The position numbers and the translations under genes were made by a program. A stretch of DNA of 52,461 nt from contig QCJB01000011.1 of assembly GCA_003216295.1 (NCBI GenBank), forward strand, positions 1 to 52,461, given 5' to 3'. The notes under the pieces are model-generated. The model had not been told where the DNA came from and did not search any database. It saw nothing but the letters and a program-made list of their open reading frames with translations. The stretch is from Prochlorococcus sp. AG-402-P16. Its GTDB lineage: Bacteria > Cyanobacteriota > Cyanobacteriia > PCC-6307 > Cyanobiaceae. Positions 1 to 6,562 of the stretch are shown in pieces (the stretch's first letter is position 1; every line of letters starts with the position of its first letter).

Positions 1-623
1 TCGCTAACATCCTCATTGGACAAAACAAACTTCAAGAAGCTGAGATAACTTGTCGTAAAGCGATCGAGCTCAATCCAAATCTATTTAACTCTCATTTTCT
101 TCTCGCTAACATCCTCATTAGTCAAAAGAAACTTCAAGAAGCAGAACTAGCTCTTCGCAAAACTATTGAACTTAAACCTGATTTCGCAGAAGCGCATTCC
201 AATCTGGGAAGCATTTTGAGAAATCTTGGCAACTTACAAGACGCAGAAATATCAACTCGAAAAGCAATTGAACTTAAGCCTGATTTTGCTGAGGTTCATC
301 TAAACCTTGGATCAATTTTAAAAGACTTAGGACTATTACAAGAAGCAGAAGTTTCCACTCGAAAAGCTATTCAACTTAAGCCTGATTTCGCAATGGCTCA
401 TAACAATCTTGGAAGCATATTGAAAAATCTTGGCAACTTACAAGACGCAGAAGCATCAACTCGAAAAGCAATTGAACTCAATCCTGATTACGCAATGGCA
501 CATTTCAATTTGGGGAATATTTTGAGAGAGATTGATAAAAAAATGGAATCAAATGAATGTTATAAAAAATCAATATTTTTGAAGCCATGGGATATCTCAT
601 TGGCTTGGAAAATAAATAGTTAA
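1..623 (+). CDS. TPR-repeat protein, C-terminal part (5' end outside window)
   Basis: The reading frame is already open at base 3 and runs to the TAA at 621-623, so this is the C-terminal part of a longer gene. It consists of about six tetratricopeptide repeats of 34 residues with the consensus A-x-x-x-x-R-K-A-I-E-L-x-P-D-x-A-x-A-H-x-N-L-G. Unlike the other two TPR genes of the island it carries no catalytic domain: after the last repeat it ends in a short tail closing with WKINS. The repeats centred on NLFNSHFLL match repeats in the 6563-8620 gene almost word for word, which points to recent exchange between the copies. TPR arrays bind partner proteins; the partner is unknown. It converges on the SET-like gene with only three bases between the stop codons. 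Confidence 0.85.
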   Translation, partial: ANILIGQNKLQEAEITCRKAIELNPNLFNSHFLLANILISQKKLQEAELALRKTIELKPDFAEAHSNLGSILRNLGNLQDAEISTRKAIELKPDFAEVHLNLGSILKDLGLLQEAEVSTRKAIQLKPDFAMAHNNLGSILKNLGNLQDAEASTRKAIELNPDYAMAHFNLGNILREIDKKMESNECYKKSIFLKPWDISLAWKINS

Positions 624-626
624 TAT

Positions 627-1622
627 CTAAACACAATCAGAAATTACTTTCAACTCTATTGATAAAGCTTCTATCAATGATTGAGCAGAAAAAATATTTA
701 ATTTACTTATCTTTTCAATTACTTCCATCCTTGTTTTAATATTGTAATCAATAATCTGCTTAAGTTGATCATTTAAATCAAATTTTACATTGATAATATT
801 AGAAAGATACGAAAGATAATTATAGGGGAAGTTCTTTAAATTAATATTGGCTATTGGTATACCCTCAATTATAATTCTGTTATTTAAAATAGGAAAATTT
901 ATTTGCTCTTTATCTAAAGATTTTCCTTGACATACACATTTCAGGTCGGATCCAACAATATCAAATTCAAACGGCAATGAAAAAACCATAGGCTCAACGG
1001 GACTAAATCCACATTGACTCCATCTAGCTAAAGAGCTCATATAGTTATAATGATGTGTTATTTCTTGATCTGATATATCAATTTCTGGATGAAAAATTCC
1101 CTCTTGCGTTATTAATAATTCAGAGGATTTAGGAGAATAGTTAACTAACTCTAGATATGGAGCTAATACAGGCTCATTCATAAATTTAAGCCCTCTATTA
1201 AATAGAAAAGTTTTCAGAATAGAATTTTTAGAAAGATTTCTATACCTTTTATTAATATCAATTATTCTTTTTTTTTTAAGAAATCTTTTAATCTCTTCAG
1301 GGATTATTGCTAAATCTTTCTCAAAAGCTTCTGTTGATTCTTTACCTCCTTTACCCCAAGAGAAATTTTCCTGATAAAAAGAAAAAAAATCGATTACTTC
1401 TTTTGAATAATATGAACCATCTTTTATGCTTAATTTGCCTTTATCTAAAAAGATATGTTCTAGATTTATTAAAAGGTTTCTTGGTACAAAAATTTTTGAC
1501 TTCAATTTTGAATCTACAGGAAATATTCCACGGCCATTTTTACCAACTTTTTGAACAATATTTTCAGCCACTCCTCCACAATTACGAAACATAGAGATTC
1601 CTGTTTCCCAGTTTTCATCCAT
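627..1622 (-). CDS. SET-domain protein, putative lysine methyltransferase (RuBisCO LSMT/SETD-like)
   Basis: About 331 residues from the ATG at 1622; an in-frame TTG lies 24 bp upstream at 1646 and neither has a clear ribosome-binding site. The N-terminal stretch NGRGIFPVDSKLKSKIFVP resembles the first SET motif (GRG-[IV]-x-A with V-P). The middle part, LVNYSPKSSEL then DQEITHHYNYMSSLARWSQ followed by CGF, resembles the second SET half (NHxxxxN, then GEEI-x-x-x-YG-x-x-x-N and a GF ending). SET enzymes move a methyl group from S-adenosylmethionine to protein lysines. The family call rests on motif order only. The usual NH dipeptide is NY here and the Tyr-Gly is Tyr-Asn, so activity is uncertain. 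It lies in the island beside TPR proteins, consistent with a protein-modifying role. Confidence 0.5.
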   Translation of the reverse strand: MDENWETGISMFRNCGGVAENIVQKVGKNGRGIFPVDSKLKSKIFVPRNLLINLEHIFLDKGKLSIKDGSYYSKEVIDFFSFYQENFSWGKGGKESTEAFEKDLAIIPEEIKRFLKKKRIIDINKRYRNLSKNSILKTFLFNRGLKFMNEPVLAPYLELVNYSPKSSELLITQEGIFHPEIDISDQEITHHYNYMSSLARWSQCGFSPVEPMVFSLPFEFDIVGSDLKCVCQGKSLDKEQINFPILNNRIIIEGIPIANINLKNFPYNYLSYLSNIINVKFDLNDQLKQIIDYNIKTRMEVIEKISKLNIFSAQSLIEALSIELKVISDCV

Positions 1623-1780
1623 TAAAAGATTCTTGTTTAAGATCAATTAATTAATAATGTAGCAAAAAAGCCGAATAAAACGTTTTGATCAAAAAAAAGG
1701 TGGTTTTTGCTTAGCCTACAATTATTTGATGAGTAAAAAGATATCCCTCACAATAAAGTCTTTCAGATCTATTTGTCGAA

Positions 1781-1903
1781 ATGGAATCTCTCCTAAAAAC
1801 AACTTTTAATCCTTTCAGAACAAACTTTTTAAAACCATGGCAATCAGTGGCAGTCCTTTTTCTTGGTGAGTCAATTGATCTCAGCGATTTTGGACTCGTC
1901 TAA
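1781..1903 (+). CDS. Possible 40-residue ORF, perhaps the truncated start of a small membrane protein
   Basis: An ATG at 1781 opens a 40-residue frame. Its first 29 residues (MESLLKTTF then FLKPWQSVAVLFLG) look like a short membrane protein with one hydrophobic segment. The tail after that is polar, ends at TAA 1901, and lies within 20 bp of a degenerate attachment-site copy. One reading is that an older gene was cut here by recombination; another is chance. No ribosome-binding site is evident and I do not recognise the family. Confidence 0.25.
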   Translation: MESLLKTTFNPFRTNFLKPWQSVAVLFLGESIDLSDFGLV

Positions 1904-1922
1904 ACCCGTCTGAACCTAAATG

Positions 1923-2037
1923 ACACGGAAAGGGAGTAATTCCGATTAGCGGGAAAAAGAACGGGACGGAACAGGTTGGGAATAGTTGATGAGAGGACAG
2001 CGGAAAAATCTCCTCATTAGAAAAATGTTAATTAAGA
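1923..2037 (+). repeat. Degenerate copy of an element head (attachment-site-like end plus 17-bp box)
   Basis: Positions 1925-1966 align, with a 4-base insertion, to 5493-5532: CGGA-[AG]-AGGGAGT, then CCG, TTAG, and AAAGAACGG in the same order. About 60 bp later both copies carry the identical 17-mer aaaaatgttaattaaga (2021-2037 and 5602-5618). I infer that the same kind of element boundary exists here as at 5490, more decayed. The 12-nt direct repeats of the other copies are not recognisable here. The 17-bp box ends 9 bp before the ATG of the TPR-GT41 gene, so it may include that gene's transcription or translation signals. Confidence 0.55.
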
Positions 2038-2046
2038 TCGATTATA

Positions 2047-4155
2047 ATGAATTGTATAATTACTGAACTTGTAAGTTCGAAAAAGGTTTTGGCATCTCAT
2101 GATAAAGATCAAGGAAAAAAGAAAATCAAGAATGTTAAAACATACCCAGTTCCATTCGCTTTAGAAAAAAAAAAGGAAAATATTACTATTAATACAAATA
2201 CGCCTTCTAAACCTTCTAAACCTTCTAAACCTTCTAAAGAACAAATAATCAATCAAGCATTTAAATTTCATTCACAAGGAAATATTCGAGAAGCAGCAAA
2301 ACTTTATCAATATTTCATTAATCAAGGTTTTAATGATCACAGAGTTTTTTCTAATTTTGGAACCATCTTAAAAGATCTTGGCAAATTACAAGGAGCAGAA
2401 AACTCTTATCGCAAAGCAATTGAACTTAATCCTGATCTCGCAGAGGCACATTTCAATCTGGGAAACTTATTGAAAGAACTTGGAAAATTACAAGACGCAG
2501 AATCATCCTACCGCAAAGCAATTGAATTCAAACCTGTTTACGCAAAGGCGCATTCCAATCTGGGAAATATATTGAGAGAACTTGGCAAATTACAAGGAGC
2601 AGAAAACTCTTATCGCAAAGCAATTGAACTTAAACCTGATTACGCAAAGGCTTATTTAAATCTAGGAAATATATTGAAAGATCTTGGACAATTACAAGAA
2701 GCAGAAATATCCACTCGCAAAGCAATTGAACTTAATCCTGATTTCGCAGAGGCACATTTCAATCTGGGAACAATCTTGATAGATCTTGGGAAGTCATATG
2801 ATGCTATAAATTACTTTAAAAAGGCTATAAAACTGAATGATAATTTATCGAAGGCGAAGTCAGGTTTAATTAAATCTAAAGGACTTATCTGCGATTGGAG
2901 TGATCAAGAAACTCAAACCAAATGGTTAGATAAACTTGGTATAGAAGGATCATCTATATCTCCCTTAAGTTTATTTTATTACGAAGATAGTCCATTAAAA
3001 CATTTAAAAAGAGCAAAGAATTTATACAAGCAAAGATACTATAAAGAATCAAAAAGGTTCGCGACTATAAATAATAAAAAAACGCGTATAGGCTATTTCT
3101 CATCAGATTTCAGAGCACATCCAACAATGTTTCTAATTTCTTTAATACTTAAGTTACATGATAAATCTAAATTCGATATATACTTATATTCATTCGCTCC
3201 AAGTGAAGATAAATATACTGAAATCGCAAAGAAATCTGGATGTATTTTTAAAGATATAAAAGAATTAACTGATATTGAAGTTGTTGAATTAGCTAGAAAT
3301 GATCAACTAAATATCGCTATCGATCTAATGGGTTATATTAAAAATAGTAGAATGAATATATTTTCTTATAGAGTCGCTCCAATACAAATTAATTATCTTG
3401 GATATCCTGGTTCTCTTGGAGCAGATGCTATTGACTATATCCTCGCAGATAAGATTACAATTCCCGAGGAATATGAAAAATTTTATTCTGAGAAAATAAT
3501 ACGAATGCCTAGTTGCTATCAATGTAATGACAATACAAAAGAAATATGTGAAGAACCTATTTCTCGCAAGGAATTCAATCTTCCTGAAAAAGGATTTGTA
3601 TTTACTTGTTTTTGTGCTAACAAAAAAATCACTCCAAAAGAATTTGATATTTGGATGAGATTACTTAAAGAAACAAAAGGAAGTGTTATTTGGTTATTTA
3701 AATCAAATCAATATTCGACAGTAAACTTAATTAATGAAGCCGAAAAAAGAAATGTTGATTCAACAAGATTAATATTCGCGGATAAACTGCCATTAAACAA
3801 ACATTTAGCAAGGCATAGACTTGGAGATTTAGGACTCGATACTTTTAACTACAATGGTCATACAACCACCTCTGATGCTTTATGGGCAGGGTTGCCAGTT
3901 CTAACAAAAATTGGAAAAAGTTTTGCTGCAAGAGTCTCTGCCAGCATTCTGACTTCGATCGGTCTTCCTGAACTCATAACTTACAATGATAAAGAATATG
4001 AAGAGAAAGCTTTAAATATAGCTAGAAATCCTGATGAACTTTTAAGGATAAAATCTAAACTAGCCAAACTAAGAGAAACATCAGCACTTTATAATTCAAA
4101 ACTATTTACCAAAAATTTAGAAAGTAAATTCAAAGAATTGGTTAATATTATTTAA
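2047..4155 (+). CDS. TPR protein with O-GlcNAc-transferase-type glycosyltransferase domain (GT41)
   Basis: 702 residues. Residues 1-65 are a lysine-rich leader ending in four PSK repeats. Residues about 66-275 form about six TPR units. The rest matches the GT41/SPINDLY catalytic region in order: RIGYFSSDFRAHPT, then VAPIQINYLGYPGSLG, DYILAD with YSEKIIRMP, GFVFTCF with FDIWMRLLK and GSVIWL, and the C-terminal HLARHRLGDLGLDTFNYNGH block with TSDALWAGLPV and the SFAARVSASIL element. Known family members transfer a sugar from a nucleotide donor to Ser/Thr of proteins chosen by the TPR superhelix; bacterial relatives modify diverse proteins. Donor and targets cannot be read from sequence. The ATG lies just after a module-head box, without a clear Shine-Dalgarno. 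A remnant of a small RHH-like ORF follows. Confidence 0.9.
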   Translation: MNCIITELVSSKKVLASHDKDQGKKKIKNVKTYPVPFALEKKKENITINTNTPSKPSKPSKPSKEQIINQAFKFHSQGNIREAAKLYQYFINQGFNDHRVFSNFGTILKDLGKLQGAENSYRKAIELNPDLAEAHFNLGNLLKELGKLQDAESSYRKAIEFKPVYAKAHSNLGNILRELGKLQGAENSYRKAIELKPDYAKAYLNLGNILKDLGQLQEAEISTRKAIELNPDFAEAHFNLGTILIDLGKSYDAINYFKKAIKLNDNLSKAKSGLIKSKGLICDWSDQETQTKWLDKLGIEGSSISPLSLFYYEDSPLKHLKRAKNLYKQRYYKESKRFATINNKKTRIGYFSSDFRAHPTMFLISLILKLHDKSKFDIYLYSFAPSEDKYTEIAKKSGCIFKDIKELTDIEVVELARNDQLNIAIDLMGYIKNSRMNIFSYRVAPIQINYLGYPGSLGADAIDYILADKITIPEEYEKFYSEKIIRMPSCYQCNDNTKEICEEPISRKEFNLPEKGFVFTCFCANKKITPKEFDIWMRLLKETKGSVIWLFKSNQYSTVNLINEAEKRNVDSTRLIFADKLPLNKHLARHRLGDLGLDTFNYNGHTTTSDALWAGLPVLTKIGKSFAARVSASILTSIGLPELITYNDKEYEEKALNIARNPDELLRIKSKLAKLRETSALYNSKLFTKNLESKFKELVNII
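2203..2238 (+). repeat. Four tandem 9-bp repeats (PSK tripeptide array)
   Basis: Four perfect copies of ccttctaaa in frame encode Pro-Ser-Lys four times in the linker before the TPR domain. Perfect short in-frame repeats gain and lose units by replication slippage, so linker length probably varies between strains without breaking the frame. Confidence 0.9.
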
Positions 4156-4189
4156 AAATAAGAAAATCAAATAAGGACACAAGACATTA

Positions 4190-4267
4190 AATGTTTCACT
4201 CAGAAATGATGATTTACCTGAAATGATTAAGGAGTATTCAGATAAATTACAAAGAATTAAACTCTAA
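4190..4267 (+). pseudogene. Remnant of the small ribbon-helix-helix-like ORF
   Basis: In frame, 4190-4267 encodes NVSLRNDDLPEMIKEYSDKL followed by five residues and TAA. It matches residues 9 to about 27 of the intact 50-residue protein at 8802-8954 (NVSLRNDDLPQLIEEYLEKF). The start codon and N-terminal residues are lost (the upstream frame lacks an ATG and has indels), and the C-terminal half is gone. It sits 35 bp after the TPR-GT41 gene, matching the position of the intact copy after the TPR-dioxygenase gene. Confidence 0.75.
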
Positions 4268-4324
4268 TTATAAGACATAAAATATAAAGAATACAAGAAC
4301 AGGGAATTCTATTTCTCTTGGAGT

Positions 4325-4351
4325 AAAAGCACCTGCTTGGTAGGTGCTTTT
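4325..4351. terminator. Bidirectional Rho-independent terminator
   Basis: A perfect 10-bp stem (aaaagcacct / aggtgctttt) with the 7-base loop gcttggt, A-rich on the left arm and T-rich on the right, so it can work from either side. It lies 170 bp after the TPR-GT41 stop and closes that transcription unit. Confidence 0.85.
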
Positions 4352-4619
4352 AAAATGCCTTAAGTAATAAACAGACCAGACAATATCCACCCAAGAAACT
4401 TCAATCCCCCTCAACGCAGCAAAAAAATTCCCCTCCACGAGCGTGAAGCCGATTGACATACCAGAGATCTCTCTCTCCTACTGAGTTCTTAAAATCCCCC
4501 TCCACATTTCCGATCTCTATGGCACACTAAAGGAACGCTTAAAACTCTTTATCTCTCTAAACCTTTACTACTACTGTATTTTCAATCTGTTTAGAACTGC
4601 TTGAAACTCTCTTACACCA

Positions 4620-4639
4620 AATAAGAACGGAGAGGGAGG
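4620..4639 (-). repeat. Attachment-site copy: 3' end of tRNA-Ser (20 bp)
   Basis: The 20-mer aataagaacggagagggagg is identical to 10320-10339, which covers the last 12 bases of tRNA-Ser (3' acceptor strand with its discriminator, and the edge of the T stem) plus 8 bases of 3' flank. Same orientation as the tRNA. The preceding bases are also alike (accaa before it here, accaaa at the tRNA). This is expected at the far end of an element integrated at the tRNA 3' end. Confidence 0.85.
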
Positions 4640-4710
4640 ACTTTTGAGTGACACCAAGTGGACTGTGGTGAAGCAACATGACGCAAGTGGATGAGATTTT
4701 GGAGTTATTC

Positions 4711-4731
4711 CACCCAACATCCCACCCAACA
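4711..4731 (-). repeat. Pair of 9-bp direct repeats with 12-nt period (putative recombinase arm sites)
   Basis: cacccaaca occurs at 4711-4719 and 4723-4731 (TGTTGGGTG on the minus strand). The pair begins 72 bp after the end of the attachment-site copy at 4620-4639. The same layout occurs at 5577-5596 after the next copy. Function as integrase or excisionase arm sites is inferred from spacing and position. Confidence 0.7.
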
Positions 4732-4835
4732 CAATTCTATTTAAGGAGCACAATTACTGTCTAAAATATACCTTCAAAATGAAGTGAGGGTCTCAAGGTC
4801 GCTGAAGCAGCAGGGTCCCTTTCTTAATGCAAAAA

Positions 4836-5006
4836 TTAAGGTTTCCAATACTCATCCCATTCATCCTGAAGTTCTTTCTGCGATAAAGAGTTGTAGAAAC
4901 CTCTCCACTTCTTTTCTGAATTTGCGTCAGTTACACTCAATGAAACCATTAGATCTATTGCTTCTTCTTTTGTAAAGGATTTACCTTGATTTGATTTGAA
5001 TATCAC
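4836..5006 (-). CDS. Hypothetical 56-residue acidic protein
   Basis: A GTG at 5004-5006 directly follows the TAA stop of the upstream 76-residue gene (sequence taaGTG), giving a 56-residue frame ending at the TAA at 4836-4838. The product includes FTKEEAIDLMVSLSVTDANS and a Trp-rich acidic end (ELQDEWDEYWKP). Amphipathic, charged and low in repeats, it looks like real coding sequence, not a shadow. No ATG lies near the start, so translation probably depends on termination-reinitiation from the 76-residue gene. Alternatively the two frames were one gene split by the stop. Family not recognised. Confidence 0.6.
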   Translation of the reverse strand: MIFKSNQGKSFTKEEAIDLMVSLSVTDANSEKKWRGFYNSLSQKELQDEWDEYWKP

Positions 5007-5237
5007 TTACGAAGCAATCTCTTCCCAAGGCTCACGTGAAGACAGTTCCTTGAATGGTATCAATTTAAAATCACCTCTCCTGATACCACTACATATCAAT
5101 CCATCTGGATGTTCTCTCTTAAATATTTCAACTGCATCTTCTTTTCGTTCCGATGGAATCGTGACTTTATAAATCACATCACCTGAATCACGAATCTTAT
5201 AAACAAAAATCCAATCATATTCTTTACTATCCATCAT
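5007..5237 (-). CDS. Hypothetical 76-residue protein
   Basis: 76 residues from two consecutive ATG codons (5237 and 5234). The sequence has a plausible alternating strand-helix-strand pattern: YDWIFVYKIRDSGDVIYKVT, a helix KEDAVEIFKREHPD, then LICSGIRRGDFKLIPF. No signal peptide, membrane segment or catalytic motif is visible. It forms a two-gene unit with the 56-residue ORF that starts immediately after its stop. The pair is the only coding cargo between attachment-site copies 4620 and 5490. Function unknown. Confidence 0.65.
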   Translation of the reverse strand: MMDSKEYDWIFVYKIRDSGDVIYKVTIPSERKEDAVEIFKREHPDGLICSGIRRGDFKLIPFKELSSREPWEEIAS

Positions 5238-5361
5238 CAGTTCATGCTGACTAACTTTGTTTTAACTCACTTTGGTCTGATGAACCAATTACACAAATGG
5301 AAACAGGTGTTTTCTCTCATGTTCCAATGATTTTGTTTGATTAGAAATGGGTTGGAGTTCT
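5238..5361. other. Upstream region of the two small genes and of the small-RNA candidate
   Basis: This stretch must hold the minus-strand promoter of the 76-residue gene and the plus-strand promoter of the small-RNA candidate. No close match to a TTGACA/TATAAT pair is visible in either direction. Confidence 0.4.
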
Positions 5362-5475
5362 AGCACTTGTCTTCCCGTAGGTCAGGGAAGTGGTTAGTTA
5401 AAGGGAATCGGATTGTTCACATGGATATACAAGTGCTGAACTTAAAGGGGGCAACCAAAATCTTGCCCCCTTCTT
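5362..5475 (+). ncRNA. Candidate structured small RNA ending in a strong terminator
   Basis: No ORF covers this stretch, but the plus strand shows nested pairing. A closing stem pairs agcacttg (5362-5369) with caagtgct (5430-5437), 8 of 8 pairs. Inside it cttccc (5371-5376) pairs with gggaag (5385-5390) around an 8-base loop. A few bases later comes a 10-bp terminator stem (5445-5472) followed by tctttaa. The 5' end is not defined and no clear promoter was found, so transcription is inferred. It ends 15 bp before an attachment-site copy, so it sits at the very end of an element. A long terminator leader from readthrough is the alternative. Confidence 0.5.
5445..5472 (+). terminator. Rho-independent terminator
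   Basis: Perfect 10-bp stem aagggggcaa / ttgccccctt with the 8-base loop ccaaaatc, followed by tctttaa. It is the most stable hairpin of the island. No protein gene on the plus strand leads into it, which suggests an untranslated transcript or insulation of the element boundary just downstream. Confidence 0.85.
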
Positions 5476-5489
5476 TAATGGAAGAAATT

Positions 5490-5506
5490 AAGAACGGAGA
5501 GGGAGT
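5490..5506 (-). repeat. Attachment-site copy: 3' end of tRNA-Ser (17 bp)
   Basis: taagaacggagagggag is identical to 10322-10338 at the tRNA-Ser 3' end and to 4622-4638. With the tRNA it brackets the 4.8-kb segment carrying the AlpA-like fragment, Rep-like pseudogene, TPR-dioxygenase and FkbM genes. A diverged partial duplicate (taaagaacggcagcgg) follows at about 5524-5539. Confidence 0.82.
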
Positions 5507-5552
5507 CCGTTAGTGGCGAACCATAAAGAACGGCAGCGGAAGGGAATGAACT

Positions 5553-5618
5553 AATAAAGGGAGAAATACCTTTATTCCCCCCACATTTCCCCCCACGCAG
5601 GAAAAATGTTAATTAAGA
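5553..5618. repeat. Element head: hairpin, 12-nt-period repeats and 17-bp box
   Basis: First a perfect 8-bp stem aataaagg/cctttatt (5553-5560, 5569-5576). Next the direct repeats ccccccac at 5577-5584 and 5589-5596, a 12-nt period starting 71 bp after the attachment-site copy. Then the 17-mer aaaaatgttaattaaga at 5602-5618, also present at 2021-2037. The repeat pair has the same layout as 4711-4731 (72 bp from its own copy), which argues for a common recombinase-binding arrangement. Confidence 0.65.
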
Positions 5619-5656
5619 AGAATTCTCTAACTAAAGAGAATAGAGGAGCAAACTTC

Positions 5657-5685
5657 TTGCTATTACTGGAAGTTTGTGCTATAAT
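5657..5685 (+). promoter_or_regulatory. Strong sigma-70-type promoter with extended -10
   Basis: TTGCTA at 5657-5662, a 17-base spacer, and TATAAT at 5680-5685 preceded by TGC (an extended -10). It is the best consensus promoter in the island and points at the AlpA-like ORF (5758) and the Rep-like pseudogene (5863). The leader of about 70 nt is untranslated apart from short frames. Confidence 0.8.
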
Positions 5686-5757
5686 GTATTCATCTGAAAC
5701 AAAGATATACCTCAAAAAGGTTTAGAAGTTCAGTATTTTATTTTCGCTTTAATTATT

Positions 5758-5832
5758 ATGAAATTAACCGATAGGTTACTTCGTTTGCCCGAAGTAATGG
5801 AAAGAGTTCCATACAAAAAAACAATAAGATGA
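5758..5832 (+). pseudogene. Truncated AlpA-family excisionase/regulator-like ORF (24 residues)
   Basis: The ATG at 5758 encodes MKLTDRLLRLPEVMERVPYK followed by KTIR and a TGA at 5830. The segment RLLRLPEVMERVPYKKT matches the opening of AlpA-type MerR-like winged-helix proteins (RLLRL-x-EV-x-x-x-x-x-x-S-x-x-TIYRLI), which act as phage or element excisionases and regulators. The rest of the domain, from the recognition helix on, is missing, probably through a deletion or frameshift near the seven-A run at 5815-5821. A perfect hairpin (ttacttcg/cgaagtaa, 5776-5797) lies inside it. Family assignment is by motif only. Confidence 0.55.
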
Positions 5833-5862
5833 GATAAGTTTTCAATAGAGATCAATTAAGTT

Positions 5863-6533
5863 ATGTTAGGTAATTCTATTAATTACGCTGAGAGAGTTGA
5901 AGAGAGTAGGCAAGTAGAGAAGATAAAGAAAGTATTGATTACACAGGCATCTGAGTTCCTACCTTCTTATTATGCTGTTTGTTATTATGGTAAATCTTCT
6001 TCTGGCAGATTATTAAAACCTGAAGAATATAGAAAAAGATGGGATAGAAACGAAGTTATTAAAACTCATAAGTTTATTAGTAATAGAGTTAGAAAATGTT
6101 TTGGTGATATTCCTTTATTTTAGTTTAGTAATAGGCACGATGATTATGAGGGTATTGAGGGCAACTGTAAGAAGGGTTCTTTTCATTCCGATCTCTACAT
6201 AGGTGAAATACCAAACGAAGCGATTACAACGCCTTCTAATACCCTCTTAGAACTCTTAGGTAAATCAGACCAATCAGGGATTCCGATAAATATCAAAGAG
6301 GTAGGAATGAGAGCGTTAAAACTTCTTTTATTGGAATTGTGTATCAGAGAAGCGAAGTGGATAGAGAAGCATCCCAACTCACTAAAACTTCAGAGAGTTC
6401 CAATAGAAGAGTTTTCGCAAACCTTTGACTATGGGTTAAAGGACATAACAAATTGGATGACTTCAATCAAGTATTTGATTGGGAAAATAGTTCTTTTTAT
6501 CACGCAAGCACTAAGAACTTAAATAAAACCTGA
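5863..6533 (+). pseudogene. Broken element gene, possibly a Rep-like protein (nonsense codon plus frameshift)
   Basis: The first 86 residues (ATG 5863) end at TAG 6121-6123 after GDIPLF. The same frame then stays open without a start codon for 132 more codons, with good protein character: FSNRHDDYEGIEGN, KKGSFHSDLYIGEIPNEA, LLLLELCIREAKWIEKHPNS. Near 6450 the protein-like sequence switches frame to KLDDFNQVFDWENSSFYHAS and ends at TGA 6531, consistent with a one-base deletion. The TAG would be TGG (Trp) with one base restored. The HDDYE and GSFHSDL elements recall the histidine motifs of small HUH-type replication proteins, but that is a weak resemblance. Its place behind an AlpA-like ORF and beside an attachment site supports a mobility or replication role. 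Confidence 0.6.
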
Positions 6534-6562
6534 TATATTAACCGCATATTAGGATTTAAGAC

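Larger units (their letters stand above)
1623..2046. other. 424-bp non-genic stretch between the SET-like gene and the TPR-GT41 gene
   Basis: Between two divergent genes. It holds the weak 40-residue ORF at 1781-1903 and a module-head repeat at 1923-2037. No confident promoter pair was found, but it must contain the promoters for both flanking genes. Confidence 0.5.
4352..4835. other. Gene-free stretch with attachment-site copy and direct repeats
   Basis: No convincing gene. It has a C-rich part (4390-4520) with two CCCC[TC]CCAC motifs, then the tRNA-Ser 3'-end copy at 4620-4639 and the 12-nt-period repeat pair at 4711-4731. The short open frames on both strands here lack start signals and cross the terminator or the repeats. 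Confidence 0.6.

Noticed and set aside
1-623. Regularly spaced near-identical repeats that could suggest a CRISPR or satellite array
   Set aside because: The period is 102 bp, in frame, and encodes TPR units; the spacers are coding.
1307-1594. 95-codon plus-strand frame
   Set aside because: It lies wholly inside the SET-like gene on the opposite strand and has low-complexity Leu-rich translation; a shadow.
4268-4459. 63-codon minus-strand frame
   Set aside because: It runs through the perfect terminator at 4325-4351 and has no start signal.
4784-4975. 63-codon plus-strand frame
   Set aside because: Antisense to the better-supported 56-residue ORF at 4836-5006 on the minus strand.
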